From: Candidatus Limivicinus sp.
GTDB lineage: Bacteria; Bacillota; Clostridia; Oscillospirales; Oscillospiraceae
Direction: 5' to 3'
Assembly (NCBI GenBank): GCA_029264685.1
Contig: JARHZW010000005.1
Location: 1 to 38,116 of the forward strand
Length of the DNA stretch: 38,116 nucleotides
The position numbers and the translations under genes are program-made. Every line of letters begins with the position of its first letter. Position 1 is the stretch's first letter. The notes beneath the pieces are model-generated. The model saw only the letters and a program-made list of their open reading frames with translations. It did not search any database and had not been told where the DNA came from. Shown one piece after another: positions 16,747-23,751 of this stretch.

Positions 16747-17808
16747 ATGACCAAGATAGATATATTTTCCGGATTTTTAGGCGCCGGAAAAACTACCCTT
16801 ATCAAGAAGCTTATAAAAGAGGGCTATAAGGGCGAGAAGCTTGTACTTATTGAAAACGAGTTCGGCGAGATTGCCATTGACGGCGGTTTCCTTAAAGATG
16901 CAGGCATAGAGATTACCGAAATGAACTCCGGCTGCATTTGCTGCACTCTGGTGGGTGACTTCACAAAGGCACTCAAGCAGGTTATTGAGCAGTATAATCC
17001 TGACCGTGTGATTATAGAACCTTCCGGTGTGGGCAAGCTTTCCGATGTTGCAAAGGCTGTTGAAAAGGTTGAGGGTGTAGAGATCGGTGCAAAGGTCACT
17101 CTGGTAGACGCCGGAAAATGCCGCATGTACATGAGAAACTTCGGTGAGTTTTTTAACGATCAGGTCAGAAATGCAGATATTATCGTTATGAGCCGCACCG
17201 ATGTGGCCTCAGAGAGCAAAATTATGACCGCAGCGGAGCTTTTGAAGAAAGAAAATCCCAATGCAAGCCTTATAACCACTCCCTGGGATAAGCTGGACGG
17301 CGCAAAAATCAGAGCTGCCATGGACGAAAAGGGACTTGAAAAGAACCTTGAGGAGCTGAAGCATGAGCACGAGCATCACCACGATGATGAGTGCTGCTGC
17401 CACGACCATGAACACGAGCATCATCACCACGATGATGAATGCTGCTGCCACGACCACGAGCATGAGCATCACCACGACCACGACGGAGATTGCTGCTGCC
17501 ACGACCACGAGCACCACCATCACCACGCTGACGAGGTATTTACAAGCTTTGGCGCAGAAACCCCGAAGAAATTTACCGAGCAGGAGCTTGCGGAAGCGTT
17601 GGATGAGCTTCTGGATGAAGGCAAATACGGCCTTATACTGAGAGCAAAGGGCTTCCTTGATTCATCTGACGGAGACTGGCTTTACTTTGACTATGTGCCT
17701 GGCGAAAAGAATATACGCAGAGGTGAGGCTGATGTTACAGGCAGACTTTGCGTCATAGGTTCTAAGATAAATGAAAATGCACTGAAGGAGCTGTTTGGGC
17801 TTGAGTAA
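16747..17808 (+). CDS. CobW/COG0523 metal-chaperone GTPase with His/Cys-rich tract
   Basis: This 353-residue GTPase is of the COG0523 (CobW/ZNG1-like) metal-insertase family. Walker A GFLGAGKT is at 9-16, ENEFGE at 36-41, the metal-binding CxCC as CICC at 63-66, EPSGVGKL at 91-98 and the guanine-specificity motif as SRTD at 149-152. Between the GTPase and the CobW C-terminal domain lies a tract at residues 206-260 with 26 His and 9 Cys, arranged as three units around HDDECCCHD. It would bind several zinc, nickel or cobalt ions. The last 90 residues match the CobW C-terminal domain. The gene begins 27 bases after the GtrII-like gene and overlaps the next GTPase. The client metalloprotein and the metal are unknown; no Zur-like operator was seen. 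Confidence 0.93.
   Translation: MTKIDIFSGFLGAGKTTLIKKLIKEGYKGEKLVLIENEFGEIAIDGGFLKDAGIEITEMNSGCICCTLVGDFTKALKQVIEQYNPDRVIIEPSGVGKLSDVAKAVEKVEGVEIGAKVTLVDAGKCRMYMRNFGEFFNDQVRNADIIVMSRTDVASESKIMTAAELLKKENPNASLITTPWDKLDGAKIRAAMDEKGLEKNLEELKHEHEHHHDDECCCHDHEHEHHHHDDECCCHDHEHEHHHDHDGDCCCHDHEHHHHHADEVFTSFGAETPKKFTEQELAEALDELLDEGKYGLILRAKGFLDSSDGDWLYFDYVPGEKNIRRGEADVTGRLCVIGSKINENALKELFGLE
17362..17526 (+). repeat. Imperfect tandem repeat encoding the His/Cys metal tract
   Basis: Three units of about 48-54 bases, each centred on GATGAxTGCTGCTGCCACGA, encode blocks like HEHEHHHDDECCCHD. Units differ by small in-frame length changes in the CAC/CAT runs, consistent with replication slippage. Confidence 0.85.
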
Positions 17809-18760
17809 TAAAGAAACTAATGTAATACCGGTGTACCTGTTTACAGGATTCCTGGAATCAGGCAAAACCAAATTCATACAGGAAACACTGGAGGACAAGC
17901 GCTTTTGCCGTGGAGAAAGGACCTTGATCCTGCTCTGCGAGGAGGGTGAGGAGGAATACGAACCTGCAAGCTTTGCCGATAAATGTACCTTTATAAAGCT
18001 TATAGAGGAAGAGAGCCAGCTCACGGAGAAAAATCTTTCCGAGGCATTAAAGGAATGCGGTGCCCAGCGGGTGCTTGTAGAGTATAACGGAATGTGGATG
18101 CTGGACAGCCTTTATAACAATATGCCGGAAAACTGGACTGTTTATCAGGAATTCATGTTTGCCGATGCGGGTACATTCCTTACCTACAATAACAACATGA
18201 GAAATCTTGTTTATGATAAGCTTAAAAGTGCGGAGCTTTGCGTGTTCAACCGCTTTAAGGACGGCATGGACAAGATGGAGTTCCACAAACTGGTCCGTGG
18301 AGCAAGCAGAAGAGCAGATATTGCATATGAGTATTCTGACGACAGAATAGAGTATGACGATATTGAGGACCCGCTTCCCTTTGACCTTGATGCTCCCATT
18401 GTGGAAATCGGTGACGACGATTATGCGGAGTGGTACAGAGACATTAACGAGGAGCCTGAGAAATATGACGGAAAGACTGTCAGATTCAAGTGCCGCTGCT
18501 TGCAGAGAAGAAAAGTGCCGAAAGGCAGCTTTATAGTAGGCAGACATATAATGACCTGCTGTGCAGATGATATACAGTTTGCACCCTTCCAGTGCAAATG
18601 GGAGAATGCTGAGAGCGTGGAAGATGATATCTGGGTAATTCTTACAGCAGAAATACAGTACAGATTCAGCCGTGCATACGGCGGTAAGGGCCCTGTTCTC
18701 AACTATATAGAAAGCGTTCCCTCAGATCCACCCAAAGAGGAAATAGCAACCTTTTATTAA
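17795..18760 (+). CDS. Divergent CobW-like GTPase fused to a DUF1980/YcgQ-like C-terminal domain
   Basis: This protein of about 321 residues starts with a P-loop, GFLESGKT at 18-25, in a CobW-type N-terminus (VIPVYLFTGFLESGKT). The other family motifs are changed: no CxCC, CEEGEEE where ENEFGE is expected, VEYNGMW for EPSG, and FNRFKD for NKxD. The last 120 residues or so (YRDINEEPEKYDGKTVRFKCRC, then FIVGRHIMTCCADD with Cys255-Cys256) resemble the DUF1980/TIGR03943 (B. subtilis YcgQ-like) domain, usually a partner of a predicted permease. The start is a TTG, 4 bases after AAGGAG, inside the end of the previous gene; a TTG at 17801 is the alternative. The overlap implies coupled translation with the first GTPase. 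The fusion call rests on pattern memory and should be tested by profile search. Confidence 0.75.
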   Translation: MGLSNKETNVIPVYLFTGFLESGKTKFIQETLEDKRFCRGERTLILLCEEGEEEYEPASFADKCTFIKLIEEESQLTEKNLSEALKECGAQRVLVEYNGMWMLDSLYNNMPENWTVYQEFMFADAGTFLTYNNNMRNLVYDKLKSAELCVFNRFKDGMDKMEFHKLVRGASRRADIAYEYSDDRIEYDDIEDPLPFDLDAPIVEIGDDDYAEWYRDINEEPEKYDGKTVRFKCRCLQRRKVPKGSFIVGRHIMTCCADDIQFAPFQCKWENAESVEDDIWVILTAEIQYRFSRAYGGKGPVLNYIESVPSDPPKEEIATFY

Positions 18761-18826
18761 GTTACGCTGCCAATTGTATTCCGTACGAATTTATAAGTGC
18801 AGCTGATGCCCGAAAAGGAGGGTGCA

Positions 18827-19795
18827 ATGCTTCCCAGGCTATACATTGTGATACCCTGCTACAACGAGCAGGAGGTACTTCCAATCACCGGCCCCATGTT
18901 TCTTGAGAAAATCAAATCCCTTGAGGAAAAAGGGAAAATAAGCTCCGACAGCAGAGTTATGTTTGTCAATGACGGCAGTAAAGACAGAACGTGGGAGATA
19001 ATAACTGAATTTTCGGAAAAAGACCCTCATTACATCGGAATAAGTCAGAGCCGTAACAGGGGCCACCAGAATGCTCTCCTTGCGGGACTTATGGAGGCAA
19101 AGGACAGGTGCGATATAACTATTTCCATTGACTGTGACGGTCAGGACGACATTAACGCCATGGACGCCATGGTGGATGCCTATCTTGAAGGCTGTGAGGT
19201 CGTATACGGGGTTCGTGCGAGCCGTGAGACGGACAGCTTTTTTAAGCGCTTCACTGCCCAGAGCTTCTATAAATTACTTTCAGCAATGGGAGCCGAGGTG
19301 GTTTATAACCATGCCGATTACAGACTTATAAGCTCAAGGGTTTTGCAGGAGCTTTCCGGCTTTAAGGAAGTCAACCTGTTTCTCAGAGGTCTTGTGCCGC
19401 TGGTGGGGTTTAAAAGCACTACCGTTGCGTATGACCGTGCGGAACGCATAGCAGGCGAAAGCCATTATCCCCTTGGCAAGATGATTGCTCTTGCGGTTGA
19501 CGGTATCACAAGCCTTTCCGTAAAGCCTCTGAGACTGATTACGGGCTTTGGTGTAATAGTTGCGCTTGTCAGCTTTATAGGTGTTATATGGGCTCTTGTA
19601 ACGGCTCTCAGCGGCAATTCCGTGCCCGGATGGGCAAGCATGACCTGTATTGTATGCTTTGTAAGCGGTGTACAGCTTATTTCTCTGGGAATAATCGGGG
19701 AATATATAGGCAAAATCTATATGGAGACCAAGGAAAGACCCAGATATATAATAAGCCAGCGCACATGGGACAGGCAGGAAAAGGAAGATAAATAA
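18827..19795 (+). CDS. GtrB-like polyprenyl-phosphate glycosyltransferase (GT2)
   Basis: This 322-residue GT2 enzyme begins LYIVIPCYNEQE. It has NDGSKDRT, the metal-binding DxD in SIDCDGQDD, and a C-terminal pair of membrane helices (about 235-260 and 275-300) typical of GtrB, DPM1 and ArnC. These enzymes load a sugar onto undecaprenyl phosphate at the inner face of the membrane. The ATG at 18827 lies 5 bases after AAGGAGG and directly precedes the family start, so the longer frame from 18797 is rejected. It is the last gene of the plus-strand run begun by the GtrII-like gene and is followed by a strong terminator. A paralogue lies at 22809-23735. Which sugar each uses cannot be told. Confidence 0.9.
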   Translation: MLPRLYIVIPCYNEQEVLPITGPMFLEKIKSLEEKGKISSDSRVMFVNDGSKDRTWEIITEFSEKDPHYIGISQSRNRGHQNALLAGLMEAKDRCDITISIDCDGQDDINAMDAMVDAYLEGCEVVYGVRASRETDSFFKRFTAQSFYKLLSAMGAEVVYNHADYRLISSRVLQELSGFKEVNLFLRGLVPLVGFKSTTVAYDRAERIAGESHYPLGKMIALAVDGITSLSVKPLRLITGFGVIVALVSFIGVIWALVTALSGNSVPGWASMTCIVCFVSGVQLISLGIIGEYIGKIYMETKERPRYIISQRTWDRQEKEDK

Positions 19796-19796
19796 G

Positions 19797-19826
19797 AAAA
19801 AACCGGTTCAAAAGAACCGGTTTTTT
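19797..19826. terminator. Bidirectional terminator between convergent genes
   Basis: AAAAAACCGGTTC (19797-19809) pairs perfectly with GAACCGGTTTTTT (19814-19826) around AAAA. The T-run serves plus and the A-run serves minus. It starts one base after the GtrB-like stop and ends one base before the convergent gene's stop codon. Confidence 0.94.
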
Positions 19827-19827
19827 C

Positions 19828-20934
19828 TTATAGCGCCTGCGTTGCTGCGAGGCGGCGGTTTTTGTAATTTTCGTCTCCGCTGACATTTCTGATAATCTCT
19901 ATCTCAGGTGGCATATCCTCTGCCTGCAGGGGTCTGCCGTATATGAACAAAACTGCCTTTTCCTTAGAGAAGGGGTAAACATCTATTTCCATTCGCCGTC
20001 CCTGACAGGTAAAGCGGTACTTGGTTTTGATTACGGAGTGCAGACTGGTGTCACCCTCCATAAGATAGCTCACATATTCCTTGGGAGGAATGGGCCGCTC
20101 GGTCACCCAGCGTGTACCGTCGTCTGCGATACGCTTTTCCGTATAGAAATAAAGATACTCGTCTCCGTTTTTCTGCTGGCGTATACGGCGCTCCACATTG
20201 TCCACAATGGGGCGGAGATAGGTCTGCATCATTTCCATGCTGAGAGCATTGTATTTCTTTTCCAGAAGCCCGCAGTCAGGCATGGAGATAAGATATTTGC
20301 TTTTCTCGGCTTCGGGAGCGCTCTGACCGACAATACGGTAAATCTGGGCTATTGCACGGTTTATCTTATCCTCAAAATCTATGGAGTTATCCACAATGTA
20401 AAGCCTTGGATGGGACTGCCATGCTCTGAGGGTCATATCGTCCTTTTCTCTCGCTGCTTCAACACTTTCGTAACGGGCAACATTTCCGAAATTATATGCA
20501 AACTCAGCGCCCTTGGCGCAGGTAACAAGATGCAAAACAGCATCATATTTACCTAAGACCTCTTCCTCGGTGAGGTCAAAATGGGAAAGAGTTTCTGTGA
20601 ACTGCTCGTCCGTAATGTATGCTTTGTTATCCATAAGTGCTCTGTCAAAAACTATCAGCACCTTGTCCTCCGGTACCATTTCTGCCGCTTTAAGAGCCAT
20701 CTTTTCATTGTGGAGCATATCTGAGGTAACAAAATACTGAAAATCCTCCATGCTGATGCAGTTTCCGAAGGGGCGAACACCAAAATTTGATATAAGCTCG
20801 GTTGCGGTCTCCGGGACTGTTATAACCTTCCAGCCATCTTCCTGCTTGAACTCTTTAAGTATGCGGCTGATGAGAGTGGTTTTGCCGGCAGCGGGTCCGC
20901 CGGTCAAGACAATTTTTGTTATCCTTTTGTTCAC
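19828..20934 (-). CDS. P-loop NTPase with CYTH-like C-terminal domain (TTD14-like)
   Basis: This 368-residue protein has a Walker A GGPAAGKT at residues 12-19 in an AAA_28-type kinase-like fold, with TVPETATELI and VLIVFDRALMDNKAYI resembling deoxynucleoside or thymidylate kinase motifs. The C-terminal part, about 205-365, begins KSKYLISMPD, has alternating basic and acidic strands (RMEIDVYPF, then AVLFIYGRPL) and ends PPEIEIIRNVSGD. That arrangement resembles a CYTH (triphosphate tunnel) domain. The same two-domain order occurs in the animal protein TTD14, which binds GTP and phosphatidic acid. The bacterial function is unknown; a triphosphate or phosphorylated metabolite substrate is plausible. 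Translation starts at GTG, 8 bases after AGGAGG. It is a single-gene unit. Confidence 0.78.
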   Translation of the reverse strand: MNKRITKIVLTGGPAAGKTTLISRILKEFKQEDGWKVITVPETATELISNFGVRPFGNCISMEDFQYFVTSDMLHNEKMALKAAEMVPEDKVLIVFDRALMDNKAYITDEQFTETLSHFDLTEEEVLGKYDAVLHLVTCAKGAEFAYNFGNVARYESVEAAREKDDMTLRAWQSHPRLYIVDNSIDFEDKINRAIAQIYRIVGQSAPEAEKSKYLISMPDCGLLEKKYNALSMEMMQTYLRPIVDNVERRIRQQKNGDEYLYFYTEKRIADDGTRWVTERPIPPKEYVSYLMEGDTSLHSVIKTKYRFTCQGRRMEIDVYPFSKEKAVLFIYGRPLQAEDMPPEIEIIRNVSGDENYKNRRLAATQAL

Positions 20935-20962
20935 TCAACATCCCTCCTTTTTTCTCTTTGAT

Positions 20963-20991
20963 ATTTTAGCATTAAATTCCTTTCAATTCAA
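20963..20991 (-). promoter_or_regulatory. Promoter of the P-loop/CYTH gene
   Basis: The minus-strand -35 is TTGAAT (20991-20986), then 17 bases ending in TGC, then TAAAAT (20968-20963). Confidence 0.65.
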
Positions 20992-21210
20992 TAGTGGGGT
21001 TTAAGATAGGCATATAAAGGTAAAAACTTATGCTCAGACAGGAAAATAAATATTTTACGAAGATTTAAAAGTGGTTAGTAAGTGTGTTTTATAGCTGAAA
21101 TTAAAGCTTTAAAAAAGTCGAATAACCTAAAAAAACAGTGAAAATGGAGCGTAGGTGGGGAATGTTCACCAAAAAAACGGCAAATAAAGGGTCAAAGTAC
21201 AGGAGAAGTC
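20992..21210. other. Intergenic region; one doubtful 27-codon ORF
   Basis: No established gene is seen. A 27-codon frame (21162-21245, plus) starts MFTKKTANKGSKYRR after a GGTGGGGA that could act as a weak ribosome site. It overlaps the promoter at 21211-21239, so it is probably not expressed. Confidence 0.3.
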
Positions 21211-21239
21211 TTGACGAAAGCCTAAAGAAGATGTATTAT
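21211..21239 (+). promoter_or_regulatory. Promoter of the zinc-ribbon membrane protein
   Basis: TTGACG (21211-21216), 17 bases, TATTAT (21234-21239). The leader is about 45 bases, with GGAGG 7 bases before the ATG at 21292. Confidence 0.7.
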
Positions 21240-21291
21240 TTATGAGTAGTTTAATGCTTATTTTTATTCCCGACGAAATGGAGGAACTCTT

Positions 21292-21942
21292 ATGAGCATG
21301 ATTCCTGAAGTAAAATGCCGCCGCTGCGGAGAGACTTTTTCCGCACTGCGAAGCCGTTGCCCCAACTGCGGCACACGCAGAGTAACCCAAAGCGGCCGCA
21401 CTCCCGGTACAACTCCCGGGACCGTCAAAGGCACAGCTGCATATGAGCGTGCCGAGACAAACACGAAATGGCAGATGATCTTCGGCCTTATTCTGGTCGT
21501 TGCTGTTATTCTTGCAGTCATAGTTATGGTCACTACGAGCCTGAAAAATCCTGTTGAGGACAGCAAGCCTAAAAATACTCCGACTGTTCCCGACCAGATG
21601 GTTACCCCGCCTCTTGAGGCCCCGCCCACAACTCCACCCCCGCCCTCACCTAATATAGAGAGCCTTAGTGTGTGGTACTTTACAAAACAGGTGGATGTCC
21701 CGGAGCAGTATCCTGCACAGGCTGTTGATGAAGAAATCAAATATCAGGCCAAGGTTTTCCCGATGACTATAACCGGTCTTGAATATAAGTGGTCTACCGA
21801 CAGTGACGCATTGGAGCTTACTCCGGAAGAGGGCGGATTCTGCACTATTAAGCGTGTGGCCGCTACCAAGGGCGGAGACAAGGTAACCGTTGAGTGCGGC
21901 GGCGCTACCACAAGCTTCCTTATCTATAACCGCAAGGCATAA
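21292..21942 (+). CDS. Zinc-ribbon membrane protein with Ig-like extracellular domain
   Basis: This 216-residue protein has an N-terminal zinc ribbon (Cys9, Cys12, Cys23, Cys26 as two CxxC pairs), then one membrane helix at about 61-82. A Pro/Thr-rich outer spacer at about 92-124 follows (PPTTPPPPSP). The C-terminal beta-rich domain of about 90 residues (YKWSTDSDALELTP, then VTVECGGATTSFLI) resembles bacterial Ig-like Big domains. The ribbon would be cytoplasmic and the Ig-like part outside. Such zinc-ribbon/helix/Ig proteins occur in Clostridia without known function; a sensor or scaffold role is only a guess. It is a single-gene unit with its own promoter and terminator. Confidence 0.82.
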   Translation: MSMIPEVKCRRCGETFSALRSRCPNCGTRRVTQSGRTPGTTPGTVKGTAAYERAETNTKWQMIFGLILVVAVILAVIVMVTTSLKNPVEDSKPKNTPTVPDQMVTPPLEAPPTTPPPPSPNIESLSVWYFTKQVDVPEQYPAQAVDEEIKYQAKVFPMTITGLEYKWSTDSDALELTPEEGGFCTIKRVAATKGGDKVTVECGGATTSFLIYNRKA

Positions 21943-21965
21943 GTCTGATAAGTTATCTGCTGAAT

Positions 21966-21995
21966 AAAAGACGGCGGCATTGCCTGCCGTCTTTT
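21966..21995 (+). terminator. Terminator of the zinc-ribbon gene
   Basis: AAAAGACGGC (21966-21975) pairs with GCCGTCTTTT (21986-21995). An inner GGC-ATT-GCC and one bulged T complete the hairpin. The T-run is short. A second inverted repeat (GCTTATGT at 22001, ACATAAGC at 22023) follows. Confidence 0.85.
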
Positions 21996-22070
21996 GTTCT
22001 GCTTATGTGAGCGTTTTTTTCTACATAAGCTTGCGAGCTTCATATTTTGAAAAAAATTGTAAAAAAAGTA

Positions 22071-22099
22071 TTGACATTCCGACATAAAAAGTGTATAGT
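22071..22099 (+). promoter_or_regulatory. Promoter of tRNA-Val
   Basis: Perfect TTGACA (22071-22076), 17 bases, TATAGT (22094-22099). The predicted start is about 12 bases before the mature tRNA. Confidence 0.8.
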
Positions 22100-22117
22100 A
22101 AACAACGCTGAAGGGAC

Positions 22118-22193
22118 GGACGATTGGCGCAGCTGGTAGCGCATCCGCTTGACGTGCGGGAGGTCACAAGTTCGAGTCTTGTATCGTCCACCA
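22118..22193 (+). tRNA. tRNA-Val (anticodon GAC)
   Basis: The 7-bp acceptor stem is GGACGAT with ATCGTCC. The D arm is GCGC...GCGC, and the anticodon arm TCCGC-TTGACGT-GCGGG has GAC at positions 34-36. The T arm is ACAAG-TTCGAGT-CTTGT, with discriminator A and encoded CCA. GAC reads GUC/GUU valine codons. It is a monocistronic unit with its own promoter and terminator. Confidence 0.97.
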
Positions 22194-22196
22194 ATG

Positions 22197-22227
22197 ATAC
22201 CGAAGGTTATGCCTTCGGTATTTTTTT
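22197..22227 (+). terminator. Terminator of tRNA-Val
   Basis: ATACCGAAGG (22197-22206) pairs perfectly with CCTTCGGTAT (22212-22221) around a 5-base loop and runs into seven T. Confidence 0.93.
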
Positions 22228-22292
22228 ATTTTGTCGTTTGATTTTACACTTAGCTTAAAGCCTGGGACTTAGGCTTTTCCTTTAAAAAACAG

Positions 22293-22333
22293 AAACTCCG
22301 CTTATAAGAGAGTAAATCTTATAAGCGGAGTTT
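22293..22333 (-). terminator. Terminator of the gtrA operon
   Basis: A perfect 17-bp stem joins 22293-22309 and 22317-22333 (AAACTCCGC... with ...GCGGAGTTT) around a 7-base loop. A T-rich run follows on minus (TTTCTGTTTTTT). It lies 3 bases after the GtrA stop. Confidence 0.9.
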
Positions 22334-22336
22334 TTA

Positions 22337-22819
22337 TTATTCTTCTTCCTGAGTTCCTTTAAAGACAAAGAAGCGCTGGCCTACATAGTTTAAGGCTACG
22401 AAGAAGCACATACCCGCAAGCATTGCCATGTTTGCCTGCATGGTGGCGGAGGCATTGGAGAAAATCAACGCCGCAAGGGGCTTTGCTACTCCGTAGGCTA
22501 TGAGATAACATGCGGAAATGTTGATAACAAAGCGCCACATTGTTTTGCCCGTGTTGGTTTTGCTCTTGAAAGTGAAGGTTTTGTTCAGAAAATAGCTGAG
22601 AATACTTCCGAGTACATAGTTTGCAGCTGAGGAGACCCAGTATGCCCATGAGCTGTCGTGATAGTTTTTGAATGCCAGGTTATACATAAGGAACATTACG
22701 CCTGTTCCGAAAAGAGTGTTGGCAATGCCCACAAGAATAAACTTCCAGAAGGTTTTATCGAAAAATTTCAGACAGAAGGCTTTTAGCCTCTGTGATAAAG
22801 AACTTTTCTCATTCATCAT
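22337..22819 (-). CDS. GtrA family membrane protein (putative lipid-linked sugar flippase)
   Basis: This 160-residue protein has four predicted helices, the usual GtrA layout. WKFILVGIANTLFGTGVMF matches the first helix of the family, and FLNKTFTFKSK and GMCFFVALNYVGQRFFVF match the loop after helix two and the last helix. GtrA proteins are thought to flip polyprenyl-phosphate-linked sugars to the outer face. The gene overlaps the upstream GtrB-like gene by 11 bases and shares its ribosome site GGAGGTAAGG. Two ATGs are adjacent (22819 and 22816). It ends the three-gene operon with GT-C and GtrB. It could also serve the GtrII-like enzyme at 15187. Confidence 0.93.
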   Translation of the reverse strand: MMNEKSSLSQRLKAFCLKFFDKTFWKFILVGIANTLFGTGVMFLMYNLAFKNYHDSSWAYWVSSAANYVLGSILSYFLNKTFTFKSKTNTGKTMWRFVINISACYLIAYGVAKPLAALIFSNASATMQANMAMLAGMCFFVALNYVGQRFFVFKGTQEEE

Positions 22820-23735
22820 CCTTACCTCCGCAAACTTTGGAAACTATATAGCGGGGGCGGCCTTTGATCTCGTCGTAAATTCTTGCAATGTAATAGCCGA
22901 TGATTCCAAGACTGATCATTATAATGCTTGCTGCAAAAAGCAGAAGAAGGATGACCGTTGTAAATCCGCCGAGAGCCTGTCCCGTAAATTTCTGTACAAG
23001 AGCTATAACACCCATAACTATGGAAGTTATCATCATAATAATACCGAGTATGGTGATAACGTGCAGGGGAGCGGAGGAGAAAGAACCGATATTTGTAACA
23101 GCGTATTTAATTAAGGAACGGGTTGACCACTTGCTTTCCCCAACAGTGCGTTCCTGAACCTTATAGCTCAGTTCCGTCCGTTTAAAGCCTACCCAGAAAG
23201 AGAGAGCACGGAAAAATACGTTTCGCTCAGGCATTTGATTTAAGGTGTCCACAACTTTGCGGTCAAGGAGCTTAAAGTCGGAAGAGGAGTTCATATCTAT
23301 GTTTGTGGCCTTGGAGATTAGCTTATAAAAAGAACCTGCGGCAAAGCGGTGCATCACGCTTTCCTTGCCTCTGTCCTCCTTTATGCCCTCTACCACTTCA
23401 TAACCCTGTTCCCACAGCCTGTACATTTCCACAAGCTTCTCAGGCGGGTGCTGCAAATCGCAGTCCATGACCACGCAGCAGTCACCCTTTGCCTGTTCAA
23501 GGCCCGCAAACATTGCGGCCTCTTTTCCAAAGTTGCGGCTGAAGTGAACGCCTACAACACGGGGGTCTTTTTCGCTGGCGGACTGAATTTCATCCCATGT
23601 TTTATCTCGTGAGCCGTCGTCAACAAAGACAAGCTCATGGTCAATGCCGGCGTTATCCAGTATTGCCGAGACAGTCGCTACAGCGGTAGATATCATCTTT
23701 TCTTCATTATATGATGGTAAAATTACAGAAAGCAT
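22809..23735 (-). CDS. GtrB-like polyprenyl-phosphate glycosyltransferase (GT2), second copy
   Basis: This 308-residue enzyme begins MLSVILPSYNEEKM. It has VDDGSRDKTW, a DxD in VMDCDLQHPPE and two C-terminal membrane helices (ITILGIIMMITSIVMGVIA, then FAASIIMISLGIIGYYIARI). Its ending, YDEIKGRPRYIV, matches the GtrB family. It probably makes an undecaprenyl-phosphate sugar for the GT-C enzyme encoded just upstream, with GtrA as flippase. It is clearly diverged from the copy at 18827 (different N-terminal region, similar tail), so the two are unlikely to be recent duplicates and may use different sugars. Confidence 0.93.
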   Translation of the reverse strand: MLSVILPSYNEEKMISTAVATVSAILDNAGIDHELVFVDDGSRDKTWDEIQSASEKDPRVVGVHFSRNFGKEAAMFAGLEQAKGDCCVVMDCDLQHPPEKLVEMYRLWEQGYEVVEGIKEDRGKESVMHRFAAGSFYKLISKATNIDMNSSSDFKLLDRKVVDTLNQMPERNVFFRALSFWVGFKRTELSYKVQERTVGESKWSTRSLIKYAVTNIGSFSSAPLHVITILGIIMMITSIVMGVIALVQKFTGQALGGFTTVILLLLFAASIIMISLGIIGYYIARIYDEIKGRPRYIVSKVCGGKDDE

Positions 23736-23751
23736 TGCTTTGTTTCTCCGT

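Noticed and set aside
17209-17526. Minus-strand frame rich in Val/Met opposite the His tract
   Set aside because: It is the complement of His/Asp codons in the metal-binding repeat; its hydrophobic look is a composition artefact.
17362-17526. Possible CRISPR-like or mobile repeat
   Set aside because: The units are in frame inside a conserved GTPase gene with no spacers, and they encode a typical metal tract.
22001-22030. Inverted repeat GCTTATGT/ACATAAGC as an operator
   Set aside because: It lies between a terminator and the tRNA-Val promoter with a long loop; no gene would clearly be controlled by it. It may simply be a backup terminator.
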